A stretch of 64,000 nucleotides of DNA from Coniella vitis. Lineage: Eukaryota; Ascomycota; Sordariomycetes; Diaporthales; Schizoparmaceae. The notes under the pieces are model-generated. The model worked only from the letters and a program-made list of their open reading frames with translations, was not told where the DNA came from and did no database searches. The stretch is from NCBI GenBank assembly GCA_011317545.1, contig WUJK01000008.1, forward strand, positions 434,001-498,000, written 5' to 3'. Positions 9,470 to 20,705 of the stretch are shown piece after piece (position 1 is the first letter of the stretch; every line of letters begins with the position of its first letter). The position numbers were made by a program, and so were the translations under genes.

Positions 9470-10080
9470 ATGTGTCCATCCACACCGTCCAGTGCCGAGG
9501 CCGGCCTCAAGGCCGTCTGCAAGCACATGCGGTCCGCAGGCCACAAGATCAAGGAGACCTCCAAAAAGGCAGGCCGACGGCTCCGCACCAAACTGGCCAA
9601 GCACGGGCTGCTGGGCGCCAACTTCAAGGCCGACTACGAGCTGAGCGAGCTCGGGCGCAAGTACTGGACGCGCCCGGCACACATTGACGAGTACACATAT
9701 CGTCATGCCGAACGCACGTGGGACTCGACTTGGTGGCACAATTGCGATCGCAAAGATGATTCATGGTGAGTGACATCTTGTCTCTTGTTTCCCAACAACT
9801 TCCCCTTCAACCCTTCAATCCTTCACCCTTGAGCCCTTCTGCCCTTGAGCCCTTCAGCCCTTGAGCCCTTCAGCCCGTCAACCCCAGCCCCCGGATCATG
9901 AATCCCGTTGGTTGCAGACCATGTATGGCTGACGTTGAGGTTCACAGTCGCATTGCCTTGGCCCAGATGTACGGACGGAGCCCTTCCCAAATCGAACGCA
10001 AAGAGCAAGCCAAGCAAGAATTTATCGACAAATACTTCCGCCTCAAATCAAAAAAGGCGCGAGAATCTACAAAGAGCTGA
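9470..10080 (+). CDS. Small basic protein of unknown function, two exons
   Basis: The start at 9470 (MCPSTPSS) is preceded by a CAA/CTT-rich leader (9415-9469) of the kind found before many fungal genes. Exon 1 is 9470-9765. The intron 9766-9947 begins GTGAGT, has the branch point GCTGAC at 9928-9933 and ends TTCACAG. Exon 2 is 9948-10080. The nearer AG at 9896 region or GCAG at 9917 would create an immediate stop, so the TTCACAG acceptor is preferred. The product is 142 residues. It has a Lys/Arg-rich segment at about 21-44 (KIKETSKKAGRRLRTKL), a Trp/Tyr/His-rich middle and a charged helical C-terminus. There is no signal peptide or membrane helix. I do not recognise the family. The longer open frame upstream, from 9068, runs through the minisatellite and is not believed. 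Tandem repeats flank the gene and fill its intron. Confidence 0.6.
9799..9893. repeat. 8-bp minisatellite inside the intron of the small gene
   Basis: CCCTTGAG and CCCTTCAG units alternate about ten times within intron 9766-9947. It is pyrimidine-rich and lies upstream of the branch point. The core CCTTGA is the reverse complement of the core TCAAGG in the minisatellite at 10700-11130. Confidence 0.8.
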
Positions 10081-10700
10081 GTGATGGAGAAGAAGATCCA
10101 AGAGAAAAGAGAGAAAAGCCAAAAAAAAAGGAAGGAAAACAAGACAAATGAAAAAAAAAAAAAAGGCTGTGAGAGTGAGATCAATTGACATCTAGGATCA
10201 AGGACTTTCGAAGTCCAAGGTGAGAAGTACCGAGTCGGGCTTCCCCCGTGTTTGGAAGCTCATGAGAAGGAGTTTTGGATTTGATGGAAATTTGGAGTCT
10301 CACAGAGTGATGGGGAAGAAAACCAGAAAAGCCAAAAAAAGAAAGAAAAAACAAAACCAAAAAAAAAAACAAAACAAACGAGGTTGCAAGAGTGAGACAT
10401 CTAGATGAAGGACTTGGAAGTTCAAGTTGAGAAGTTTTGAGTGGGACTTTTCCATGTCTGGGATGTTCTGAAGTCATGGCGCTCTATGTAGCTCAGGTGT
10501 TGAAGGGGTTTTGAATCTGATGGAATTTTGGAGTCTCATGGAGAAAAAAGACGGAAAGACAAAAAAAGGTTGAAAAGAAAACAAGAAAAAAAAAGGGTTG
10601 GCGGGAGTGAGACACATCTAGGATGAAGGACTTGGAAATCCAAGTTGAGAAGTACTGAGTGGGGTTTCTGGTTCGGCATTTAGGAGTTTTGGATTTGATG
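10079..10700. repeat. Tandem array of three diverged units of about 230 bp
   Basis: Unit 1 is about 10079-10304, unit 2 about 10305-10541, unit 3 (shortened) about 10542-10700. Each has an A-rich first part (runs of A and GAAAA), then GAGTGAGA, then CATCTAG, AAGGACTT, a small hairpin, GAGAAGT, GAGT, and finally TTTTGGATTTGATGG or TTTTGAATCTGATGG and GGAGTCTCA. The array begins right after the stop codon of the small gene. No open frame is shared by all units. The minus-strand frames are rich in Phe because of the A runs and look non-coding. Confidence 0.8.
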
Positions 10701-11130
10701 GAGTTCACGGGGTTCAGGTCGTTCAAGGAGTGCACGGAGTCGAAGGAGTCCAAGATGTTCAAGGACCTCAAAGAGTTCAAAGAGGTCAAGGTGTCCAGGG
10801 AGTTCAAAGACTCTAGGTTGTCCGGTTTGCTCAAGGAGTACAAGGAGTTCAAGGGGGTACAGGTTGTCAAGAAGTTTGAGGAGCTCAGGTTGTCCAAAGA
10901 GTTCAAGGGAGTTCAGGTTGCTCAGGTTGCTCGGGATTTCAAGGAGTTCAAGGGAGTTCGGATCGTTCATATTGCTCAACGGGTTCACTGGAGTTTGGGG
11001 TTTTCGGGTTGCTCGGTTTTTTTTTCAGGGAGTTCAGAGAGTTCAGGGGTTCGAGGAGTTCAAAGGTTCCAAGAAAGGAGTTGAGGGAGTTCTAGCGATC
11101 CATGATTTTGAGCAATTCAAGCGTTTGATT
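10700..11130. repeat. 9-bp minisatellite (consensus GTTCAAGGA), about 45 units
   Basis: The stretch is made of diverged copies of GTTCAAGGA. With a period of three codons it gives an open plus frame (10659-11084) reading Phe-Lys-Glu-like triplets and an open minus frame (10906-10493) reading Ser-Leu-Asn triplets. Neither has a supported start or exon context. The simplest reading is a minisatellite. A transcribed coding repeat cannot be excluded. Confidence 0.8.
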
Positions 11131-11686
11131 CAGTTTTGAAGTTCACGGCGACCCGACGTCTCTCGAGTCCTTGGCGTCTATCCTTTCTTGATTCGTAACC
11201 CTGTCTGTATTGTTCTTCTTCTTCTTCTTCTTCTTCTTCTTCGACTCTACTATCATTGGCATAGCAACGAGTAGATCTGTGATATCTGAAATGATTTCAA
11301 GGACCGCGAGCACTTGGGTAACACGAGAATCCGGAAGTCTTAAAGGGCAAAAGTCGAGGAGAGAAAAATAATCTTTTCCCCCCAGAGAACAAAAAAGTGC
11401 AAAATCACGACGCGCAGAAAGCCAGCTGAATTACAACAAAACCTGCACAGAATTCCCCAGTTTATATTATATATATTTTTGATAAATACCAAAAGTGGAA
11501 ACGCCACTGGATCAAAATCTCTGGCATATCCTATCCGCTCCACTCGCCCAAACACCGTACTCAGAACCTCATGCAGTCTTTGCTCATGTATCAAGCAAGC
11601 AGACATCGATCCGTGGATATCGACCATCAATCTCACCAAAAAAAAAAAAAGAAAAAAAAAAAAAAAGAAAAGAACATCACCCAGAT
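11131..11686. other. Intergenic space downstream of the rhodopsin-like gene
   Basis: It holds a (TTC)n microsatellite at 11213-11242, an AT-rich stretch at 11460-11485 and A-rich tracts at 11638-11672, just past the stop codon of the minus-strand gene, thus in its 3' untranslated region. No gene is seen. Confidence 0.5.
11213..11242. repeat. (TTC)n microsatellite
   Basis: About ten TTC repeats without interruption. Confidence 0.95.
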
Positions 11687-14335
11687 TCATGGCGGAGAAG
11701 TCGCCGTCGGCATTCTATACACAGCCGCCCGGCTCGAGCCCTCCTTCACCCCGTCGTCTTCATCAATATACCCCAACTCGATATCAATCGCGTCCGAGCC
11801 AGCCCTCCCCTGCGATTCCCGAGTATACACTGGCCGAATCGGCATCACCTCGGAGCCCTCGTCCCCCCCTCCTCCCGCCGTGCTTCCCATCATCGTTCCC
11901 AGCCCAGCTCTCCCAGTATAATCCGCCCACCGCCGCGACGATCCTCCTCCTCCTTCTCCTCCATTCGTTGTGTTCCTCGTCGTCGTCGTCGTCAGTGTCC
12001 CACCACCGCTCCGATCCACAACCGTCGATTCGCTCGTCCGCCACGTGCCCCCCGCGAAGGACGCCCTCGTCGTGCCCAGAGTCACGCTCATATTCGACTG
12101 CCACCAGCCCACCACACTATCCTTCCGAAAGCCCTGGCGGGCAAGGTGGTGTGCGCGCGAGTGCGCAGCGCGGCGTTTGCGCGCGGGCGCCACGGGCGGG
12201 GCTGCCTTGGGGCTGCCGCGCCAAAAGGAGCGGGTGAAGAGGGGCCGGAGCGCGGGCGCGTTGATCTGTAGTAGGTAGTGCGTCGGTTAGTCGTGGTAGA
12301 TGGAAGGGGCTAGGGTTCGTGTGGCTGGATATAATGGACGTAGAATACATGGCGAGGACGTGCCACAGACTCGCGCATCAATAGGAACTGAGTTGGGTGC
12401 AAGACAAAGGGTTACTTACAGCAGCTACTCCAACCAGACACTCACGCACGCCCCATCTGTTGATAGTTTCCTGTATTGTCCCGTATCAGAATGGTGCCAA
12501 CCATTCGCAGCCAAGAAGAAAGAAAGAGAGAGAGAGTGAGTGAGTGAGTGAGAGTGAGAGAGAGAAAGGAGGAGGGGTGGGCTGTGTCCTTACCGTAGAC
12601 GGTACGCCCTGAAGAGTGAGAACCACGCCTACAATGTAATGAAATCAGTGGGTGAATCCTCAAGAGAGTTGACCGAGGGGGACCGCGAGGATAAAGGCCA
12701 TGCCAGAAACTCGTGACGAGCGCCAACCGGCTTCACCAGTCTTCAAGCATGGCTGGCCTGATGGAAACATACGCATAATAGCCGCAGCAATGACAAAAAC
12801 GCCAGAACACAGCAGGATCATGACAAAGAACTTTTTGAGCAAGGGCACGTTGAGCTCCTTGAGGAGAGGAACCGCGAGGAAGAGGATCACAATATCGGTG
12901 GTGATATCTACGAGTGGGTGGTGTGGTGGAGAGGGTTCGATTAGCCACGGGTCACACAACTGCTTGGCCGGTCCTACTGCCCCCCCTATCGAGGGCAATG
13001 GCAGTGGCGTACACCTCGATACGGTGCGCATGAGGTGGGCACAGGACGGGAAAAGGGGCCCCAGGAGTCCTTACTCAGTGTTGTCGTGACGAGCAGGTTC
13101 TTGAGTTTGAAAGTGCACTCGAAGCTCGGCAAGGGCTGCACCTGGTAATTCGCAGGAAACGGTCGACAGCTAAGCGTGATGGTCAGGATGACGGCGGTAT
13201 AGGACATGGTCGCGAAGATGGCGACGGCGCGAAAGACGTTCTGGTGCCAGAGGTGGCCTATCAGGCGCTTACTGCACCAATGGAAGAATCCAGATTAGCA
13301 GGTGAGGCTTTCGTGTACGCTCGCTACAAGACAAGATACGGCCGCTCTTGTATCGATCATAGACTACTTACTAGAGAAGCAATATCGTGAGCTACTGATT
13401 GTAGCCATGTTAGTGGGGGTGCACGGTGCTCGAAAGAGAAGAAAAAGAAAAAGGAAAAAAACCCTCCAGAGCATGGACAAACGGTCACGGTATTGTGTAG
13501 GCAGGTGTGAGGGGAGGAAACATGAGAAATTTACGGGCCTTCATGCTCCAAAGGAGGCTAACGTAGCAGTACCAGGCGGCTTGCTGGCACTTGGAGCCGT
13601 AGATGAGGCTGTTGATGTCGCTTTGCGACAGCTGGTCTACCTCGTATTGGGAGACATCTACATTTGTGCCGTACTGGTCTGAACAAGACGAAAAGCGTGA
13701 GCGGTGTTCCCTTTCCGCTGATGTTGGTCATGCACCGGTTGGGATCTTTGTGCGGATCGGCGAGAGAGGAGGAGGAGGAGGAGAAGGATGGGTTGCCGTC
13801 ACGTACACACTTGTTGGACTTGAAGTTTGAAAAGAGAATTAGAGATGTGGTCAGCTTGCAGCACAACGACTGCGCACACATGCCATGGTGATCCCCAGAC
13901 AGAAGAGGGTGGCAGAAGCAGATTGCTTACCCATCATCATTGTTGAGATCCATGCTGCCAACGTCTTGAGAGCAACAACTTGATGTTAGCAAGAGAACGA
14001 CCCCTTGGTCTGCGGCCTCTCTCCGTACTGCAGGCCACGGCAAAATTGCAGTGCCCTCGATAGCGGACCTCCCCGGGTGGAAACCCACGTACAATAACCG
14101 CAACGTAATCGTCCATCATGAGTCCCTTGATGCCAACTCTGCGGATCTGCACGGGAAACCGCAAGATGATGATGACCATGCCCAACGTGAACAACGCCCA
14201 GAACTCGGGCAGAAACTCGGGGTCGCGGTCGAGGAATTCCCTGAGGAGCGGTGACTCGCCCCTTGTCGAAGGGTCTCTCGTCACCACGGCCGCCGTCGCC
14301 GTCGCCGTCGTGACCGCCATCGTCACCACCGCCAT
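11687..14335 (-). CDS. Fungal rhodopsin-like (SAT4/PTH11-related) membrane protein, about ten exons
   Basis: This is a seven-helix integral membrane protein of the Fung_rhodopsin family; ligand and role are unknown. Exons by splice signals and phase: 14335-14093, 13964-13931, 13818-13807 (12 nt), 13678-13535, about 13391-13372, 13271-13075, 12907-12773, 12628-12594, 12470-12420, 12265-11687. Family landmarks are GLMMDDYVAVI in helix 1-2, the helix-2 end, a YGSKCQQAAWYCYVSLLWS block, CTFKLKNLLVTTTLNITTD, IMRVVLTLQG, and INRWGVRE ... INAPALRPLF. The last 170 residues form a cytoplasmic tail rich in Ser, Thr and Gly. The product is about 482 residues. All junctions keep frame except exon 4 to exon 5, where the best donor (GTAAAT) and the acceptor before LTILLLYKRL are one base out of phase. 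This is either a wrong boundary, a sequencing error or a real frameshift. Confidence 0.85.
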
Positions 14336-16224
14336 CACAAGCGCCTAACAGCTGTGAGCTGGCGCGCGCCAGTCCGAGCGAATGGGAGACGCAGTGTAGG
14401 CCATGCAACAAAAGCTCGGGAATCTTTTGTCATCAGGTCGATCGAAATACGCTGCTGGAAGGAGAGGCGGGGGTGGTTTGGTGGGAAAGAGTGTCTTGAA
14501 GAGTCCTAAGTGGGTGGCGGATGGTCAAGGACGGCAGGAATGGCATGTATTCATGAATTGGCTGGCGCCATCTCTCTCTCTCTCTCTCTCTTGCCCCAAG
14601 GCTGGCCTGAGTTTGGCCAGAAACGCAGTCGTCCAGAGATGAATGGTATTGATTTTAGAGTTTGACACTACATTTACATTGCGTACGTCATGTCCATACC
14701 GGGGCTGCCATCCTGCCATGTTTGAGCAGGAGGGCCCCGAAGCCAGAAAAGGGCAAGCAAGGCCTCTGCCCTGCTCTACGCTCTTGTGGGAGCGGTTGTC
14801 GGGCTGCCGAGCAAGGCGGACTACAACTGGACAACCGCCTGGCTGGCAGGTTTAGCAGAGACTGAGAGCGTTCGTCTCGACGCCTGCTTTTGGGAACAAC
14901 GATCACCACGGGGAGAAAGTATAGCAAAGGCATGCCAATCCTTGAGGAGCAGGACAACTTGCTGGACAAGGACTTGGCCCAAGCCCACTTCCCCCCGGCC
15001 GGGGTAGTGAAGATCCGCTACTTTAATCTTTCCCCGTCGTGGGGAAAGACAAGACACCTGACACCCTAGATAGACTATAGGGCCGCCAGGCACAGAGTCA
15101 AAAAGACTAATACTGTTTCAGTCGCGCGCCGCACCGCCACGCAGATGTGCAGCACGGGCCAGTATGTGAGATTGCTTGTTGCCGACAGACCGGCTGCCCA
15201 TTGCAATCCTACCAGATGCGTGGCACACTAATTTGGTACAAACCTTGACCATATATTGACAGACTAGTATTGTAGTATACATGGTGCTGTGTATGTGCCT
15301 GTAGCTGTTCGACCTCGAGCACTCTGGTGGTCCACTCGACCAGGGACCATCCAAGGGAGAGCCCCCCGAACGAGGCGCAGCATGGGATGCCATGAAATCC
15401 GAGATGCGGCCGGTTGGTTTCTGGCTTTGCGTCTTGGCCATGTGCCCATCATGTGATAAATGAGCGCGCTGGGCCTGCATATAGCACTGACATGCTAAGT
15501 AAAAGTACTCTGTGCTGGAAAACGCGATGGCGACGAGCACAAGGCATTAGACTTTTGCAGTTCGGAATCACGGTTTCGCAAATGAATCTGGGCTTCCCAT
15601 CACTCGCCAAGGACACGGCAACACCCCGCTCCTCTCCTCTACCGGCGCGTTCCCAGTGCCTCGGCCAGCGGGTGGATGGTGGATGCTAAGTTGTCGCCAA
15701 CAAACCATATCTCATAACGCTACTGCGTACCGGCGTCCTACTGCGGCTGGAGCGTGCCTAGGCGGATTGGCTTGGGTAATCAATGTCTCCTTGGGGGGCA
15801 AAGGCCATCCTTGGCACCAGCCACACTTTGGCGCCCGCCTCCCTCTCTCCGTTCGCTCGGCCAGGACGGCTGCTGCTTGAGATGATAGAGTTTCTGGAGC
15901 AGCCACCCTGCCGTTGATAGGTCCCAGGTCCCATCACCAGCAGGCCGCTACGAGACCACGTGAGTGCATCGACTTGTTTGTCACTTTCGAGGAACAAGCC
16001 CGAGGAGGATTTGCTCTGCTGGGCAATAGCTCAAGACTTTGTCTCTAGACTCGAGCTGGCGAGGCCTTCGCTTGGTTTTCCTTCAAGTCAACACGTACAG
16101 TCTCTTATGTCTCACAGCCAGGCGCAAGGGAGGGTACAAATATCTGTACACATATACACAAGGACGCTATTTCTGGGCCGGCTTCGGCACTGAGCCGTCC
16201 CAGTCGCCAACCAACTCCCATCTC
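14336..16224. other. Intergenic region between rhodopsin-like and GH71 genes
   Basis: It holds the promoter of the rhodopsin-like gene at its left end and the 3' side of the GH71 gene at its right end. A (CT)n run lies at 14571-14591. Open frames such as 15540-15118 (minus) have no recognisable motifs. I see no gene. Confidence 0.45.
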
Positions 16225-16607
16225 TCAAGAGACAACCTGGCAAGCAGTCGGAGGACAATATCCGTGGTTGCCAGCATACGAGCACAGTCCCAAGTAGGAG
16301 TCATCTTCACTGCTCAACGGTATGCACACCGTTCCCGTGATTGCGGGCGGAGGGTTGCCGCCCGCTGTGCTGTATTCTGTGCACGTGCACACCCCGGCCG
16401 GGCAGTAGTCGTACGAGCAGCAAAACGAGCAGAGGCCCTCGTAGTTGGCATCGCCTGTGCCCGCGACGCAAGTCGACGTGGCGGCTGCACTCGAGGCAGG
16501 AGAGGTGCTGGAGCTGGTGCTGGTGCTGGAGGGAGTGATAGTACTGCTCGTAGCAGGAATTGTTGTTCTCGTTGATAGTGTGCTGCTTGTACTGCTGGCA
16601 ATGACAA

Positions 16608-16653
<46 letters not shown>

Positions 16654-18728
16654 GGTAGTAGTAGTCTGTCCGCTGCCTGACCCAGTGCCAAGAGCAGCAG
16701 TCGACGTAGGCGCAACAGCCACAGTTCCCAACGAGGGCGTAGCAGCGCACGTCGCCACAGAGAGGCTAATAGTCAAGGAGCTCAACCCGTCTGCCTGCAA
16801 CTGGTCGGGGAACGGGTCTCCCTGCGGCAGCGTGCCCACATAAGCGTTGAAGTTGTAGATGCCACAGTTGCAGACGTCTGTGACCTCCTTCAGACTCTGG
16901 CCCGCAAGCACCGTCGCATTGCCTCTCGACAGGAAGAAGCTCTGCGCGCCCAGGGCCATGCCGACCTGGTACGCCGAGAGGCCCGCCGGGGCGGCAAACT
17001 CGTGGACCGCGCTGCCGGATTGGATCGTGACGACGCCTGGCGCCGTGAGCATGGCCACGGCAAACACGGCGTCGGCGACGTCTTGGTAGCCGTTGGGCTT
17101 GCCGATAAAGTAGTTGCCCGAGGCGTTGTTGACGGTGCCTGCTGCGGTGCACGTGTCGGTTGCGTCGCAGTCCAGGTCCTTGAGGTTCTGGCGGTACCAG
17201 TAGACGAGTTCGTCGGAATCGACATAGCTGTTGGCTGAGGTGGCGCCGTCGTGGAAGGCGGCGATGAAAGGCTTGGCAATGTCGAGCCAGCCGTCGTGGG
17301 GCATGTCGTTTGTCCACTTTGAGTTGCCATCGTCGTAGTGGGGGGAGCTGAGGGGGCCAATGTAGTGTCTTTTTGAAGTATTTTGTTTGTTAGTTTTGAG
17401 GATTGGGGACTGGTGTGTGTTGGGTGAGAACGGTCAATGACCGGAAACACGCAGTTACTCACGATTCGCCATAGTCGTTCCAGGTGATGATCTCGATGAA
17501 TCTGGGGCCAAGAGCTAGGATCTCGTTCCATCGCGTGTACCATAGGCTGTTCCAGGATCGATTAGTACTCGAGTTGTGACAACACTTGATCAAGGCAAGA
17601 AGAACATGGCCCTCTGTGGCTTCAACACGACTTCAACTGGTAAGTAGGACCTACAGATCGCCCGGGAACACCCAATTCTTGGAGTATGATACCTCTGCGC
17701 CGTAGTGAGTGCTGAACCAGGCCGATACAGCTATCAACAAAAGGTGTTAGAAGGATGTATACGGTGGCTGGGGGTTCTGTGTGTGCAACAACGTACGCGC
17801 GATATAAGTATCTGCCGAGCCCAAGGCAGCAATGTAGCTATCATCCCCATCTTGGACTGTGACATTGGCACCAGCGGTAGGCGCCTTGTTGTCGCCATTA
17901 TTGGGCCACGCGATCCAGTTGAGCGCCGCATCGATCGTGCTAAAGTCTGACTCTCCTGGGTGGAAGTTGGGAGCAACTACTCATTCCCAATAAGCATTCG
18001 TTCCAGCAATATCAAGAGCACGGACAGGAAACGAGGGAAAACAGCCGAAGCAACCACCATGATGTAACATACAAAAGAGGTCAACTCCAGCAGCCGAGCG
18101 GATAGCGTCAACGTCGACGCCATCCCCTGCAAAAGATGAGACAAAAACCTTGTCGTCAACCAGCAGCTGCGCATCCAAACTGGCATATTGGGCTGTTCGC
18201 ATTCGACAGTCATATTAGTACACCAGCGAGATTGACAATTCCCAATTAATCAAGCGGGAGCACCTAAAGCAAGCATACCGATGAGTTCTCCAATCTCAGT
18301 GCCTTGGGAAGTTGTCCACCTGTGGGCCGACGTCAGTCCATGCCACCTCAAGATCAGAATGCGTTTTCAGTGCATCAAGCAAAAAGTGAATACGCTTACC
18401 AGTTGAAGTCGAAAGAGATAAACACGCTCATATTGTTGTTAGCGGCTGACTCGTACGCGTAACTCAGTTGTGTATCTGTAAAGCCGTCCACGCCAATGTT
18501 CAACGCAAAGGCGTCGATGCCCAATGCTTTCGCTCGTTGCATATCGGCATCGTAGTCCGTTGAGCTCGTGCGGTCCGACACAATGCCTATCATAAAATGG
18601 CAAAAGACGTAACGATCTGTTGTCGCTCGTGTTGCGAGCCTCGTCGGTATGCCATTCGAGGGATCGCGGCACAAGACGGGCACCACAAGCAGCCATAGAG
18701 CCACAACAAGGCTTGAGATGGAAGTCAT
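16225..18728 (-). CDS. Secreted GH71 alpha-1,3-glucanase (mutanase), seven exons
   Basis: This hydrolyses alpha-1,3-glucan of fungal cell walls; such enzymes act in cell separation, wall remodelling or attack on other fungi. Exons: 18728-18400, 18319-18279, 18192-18073, 17976-17797, 17730-17655, 17546-17463, 17368-16225. All junctions keep frame and total 657 residues. The N-terminus has a signal peptide (about 1-20). The GH71 catalytic domain begins at DRYVFCHFMIGIV and includes FDFNWWTTSQG, NFHPGESDFSTIDAALNWI and FIEIITWNDYGES. After residue about 450 come a Ser/Thr-rich linker with a poly-Ser run coded by an (ACT)n microsatellite on the plus strand, and a Cys-rich tail with two related blocks (GLCSFCCSYDYCP and GLCSYAGNHGYCP), as in other fungal mutanases, probably for glucan binding. 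A TATAAG on the coding strand (plus-strand 18842-18847) lies about 115 bases upstream of the start. Confidence 0.95.
16609..16653. repeat. (ACT)n microsatellite coding poly-Ser
   Basis: About 15 ACT repeats on the plus strand. On the coding minus strand these are AGT codons that give the serine run in the GH71 linker. Length variation would change linker length but keep the frame. Confidence 0.95.
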
Positions 18729-20705
18729 GGTATAGAGTAGTCACCGTTGAACAAAGGCCAGACCGAGCTCAATGGCATATAGCAATGAGAAGACGGAACT
18801 TGAATCCTGGAAACCGACTGAGGCCAGGTTCTGCAGACGATCTTATAACCATGAATGCTCGAGTGAATAACCGGATCCGGCACTTGAGGACCTGTGTTCC
18901 AACTTGCTGCCTACCAGAGGTAACAGAGGCTGGCTTGCTGAAGCCTTGCCAGATGCCACGTGAAGTCTGGTTGTCTGCCAGGCTCTAGACGAGGCTTCAC
19001 CGGTGCAAGACTTTTTTAACCTCGCAGGGATTTTTTGGCGAGATTCCAACACCCGATCCTACATCTTCGCCTACTACATGCAATGTAAGCCATGATATCA
19101 AGCTGAATATCGCAGCTGTTCCAGGCAGAGGCTCCCATATCCTGTGTCACCTGGCCATAGAGTGACACGATTTAGGCACAGTAGAAACCGCCACGAATGA
19201 CCTCTTGCCTTTTTTTGTTTTGGGGGGGAGGGAGGGGCGGTTTTTCACCGGATTAGTGAATAAATTGGCCCCCGTCCTGAGCCCGTGACGGTGTTCTGTT
19301 GTCATTTGAGTAGGATCAATCTCCCCTTGCATTGATCGGATGTCACAGGCTGTCAGCACCTGCGCTCCTGTACGCTTGCACTTTGCAACAGTATGCTGTA
19401 TCACGCGCTCTGTGGTGGTGCGGGCAAGACGTATATTGGTCCCCTCGAGGCTCAACATGCAAGCAATCTATTTACACGTTGTTGCAACACAACAGGTGCA
19501 ATGGGGTAGAAAGCCTCGAGACTTGCGCCGTGATCGACCATTATCCCCAATTTGCGAAACCAATCTGGGATAGAAATTCATTGCTGACCCCAGAGAAGGT
19601 GACACGGCGGCAGCGGTGTAAATGGGCTAATTGCGCGTGGGCATGCTGAAGAACAGCCACGAGACACAAAAGCTGGTGATCCTCCTGTAATTTTAATGGA
19701 GGAATCTTCAAGGCAGACTGAAGGAAGGGTGGGAATGTGGGCCGAGTGTGGTCCTGCAGCACAGCATTGTTAGAGAAATCCGTTGAAAGGTGTCCAATGT
19801 TTAAATATGGCGCGTCTTAAATCAACTCACCGACGTTCTGTGGGTATTGACATTTGTCCTATGTAAACATACAGTACCCTGCTCTATCAACCTAATCAGA
19901 TCTGTGACTGAGTATATGAGTCGTGCAATTTCTCTATTATCAAGATTGCTTTTTGGGGGGGGGGGGGGGGGAAGGGGACATGTGTGTGGTAACGTAAGTG
20001 ATGAGGATTGCAAAGGTGGTTCGCTGGTTTAACATGACCGTGAGTGATCCTGCGAATTTTTGATTGTGACTCGAGCCGCTGGGCCAAATTCTTGAGAGTG
20101 CATACGCGCAGCAGTTTCCGCATTTTACATTTGCTAAGGTGTAGTTGTGCTGGCACCTTTTGCAGCCTTCAGAAACCTGAAACGGGTGCTCTCGTCGAAG
20201 GAGTGTGTACGAAGCGGCAGTTCTCTCATGGCTCTTAGGACAATACGCAGCAACTCCGGAGTCAGTCTCGAGACCGTCCAACCAGTTAATGTAGACTGAT
20301 TGTACTCCCAAGCGCACTCGGCACTCACACTCGGGGCCGAGATTTGCCCATGTCCTAGTATCATCGGCCGGAGTATTGGCATTAGCACCGGATTTACTTC
20401 ATAGTTTGGAGGCTTCGAGTCACCGATGAGCCGTGTGTGCGCAATACCGGACTTTGTAGCACGATGAAGCACTCTGTTGGCAGATTGAGCCGCTTCGTGC
20501 GGGGCAAGTGTGGCCTATTGGCTGTAAGCACTACTGTAGACATGGTGTTTGGCTTGCACCGCGTCGATTTAAATGGGAAATACGCCCTTGTTGTCACTGT
20601 CTTCTTTTTCTTTCTTGGTTTTGTTGTTCCCCCTCCTTTTCTTCTCATTCTTCAACTCACGAGTACCCACACGCTGCTTGCCTTTCAGTCACAGCAACGG
20701 TGTTT
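18729..20705. other. Intergenic region left of the amidohydrolase pseudogene
   Basis: It contains the GH71 promoter at the left end and a run of 17 G at 19955-19971. Open frames on the minus strand (20472-20134, 20317-19940) have mixed, partly protein-like sequence but no motif, start context or splice partners that I can support. No gene is assigned. Confidence 0.4.
19955..19971. repeat. Poly-G run (17)
   Basis: Seventeen G in a row, one of several long G/C homopolymers in this window. Confidence 0.95.

Noticed and set aside
10181..10906. Minus-strand Phe-rich frames over the 230-bp units
   Set aside because: The hydrophobic parts are translations of A-rich tracts and are not conserved in frame among the three units.
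11479..12278. Three overlapping plus-strand frames of 102-258 codons
   Set aside because: They run antisense through the last exon of the rhodopsin-like gene and through its 3' poly-A tract. Ser/Pro/Arg-rich shadows.
20134..20472. 112-codon minus frame left of the amidohydrolase
   Set aside because: Partly protein-like order, but no start context, splice sites or motif that would connect it to a gene.
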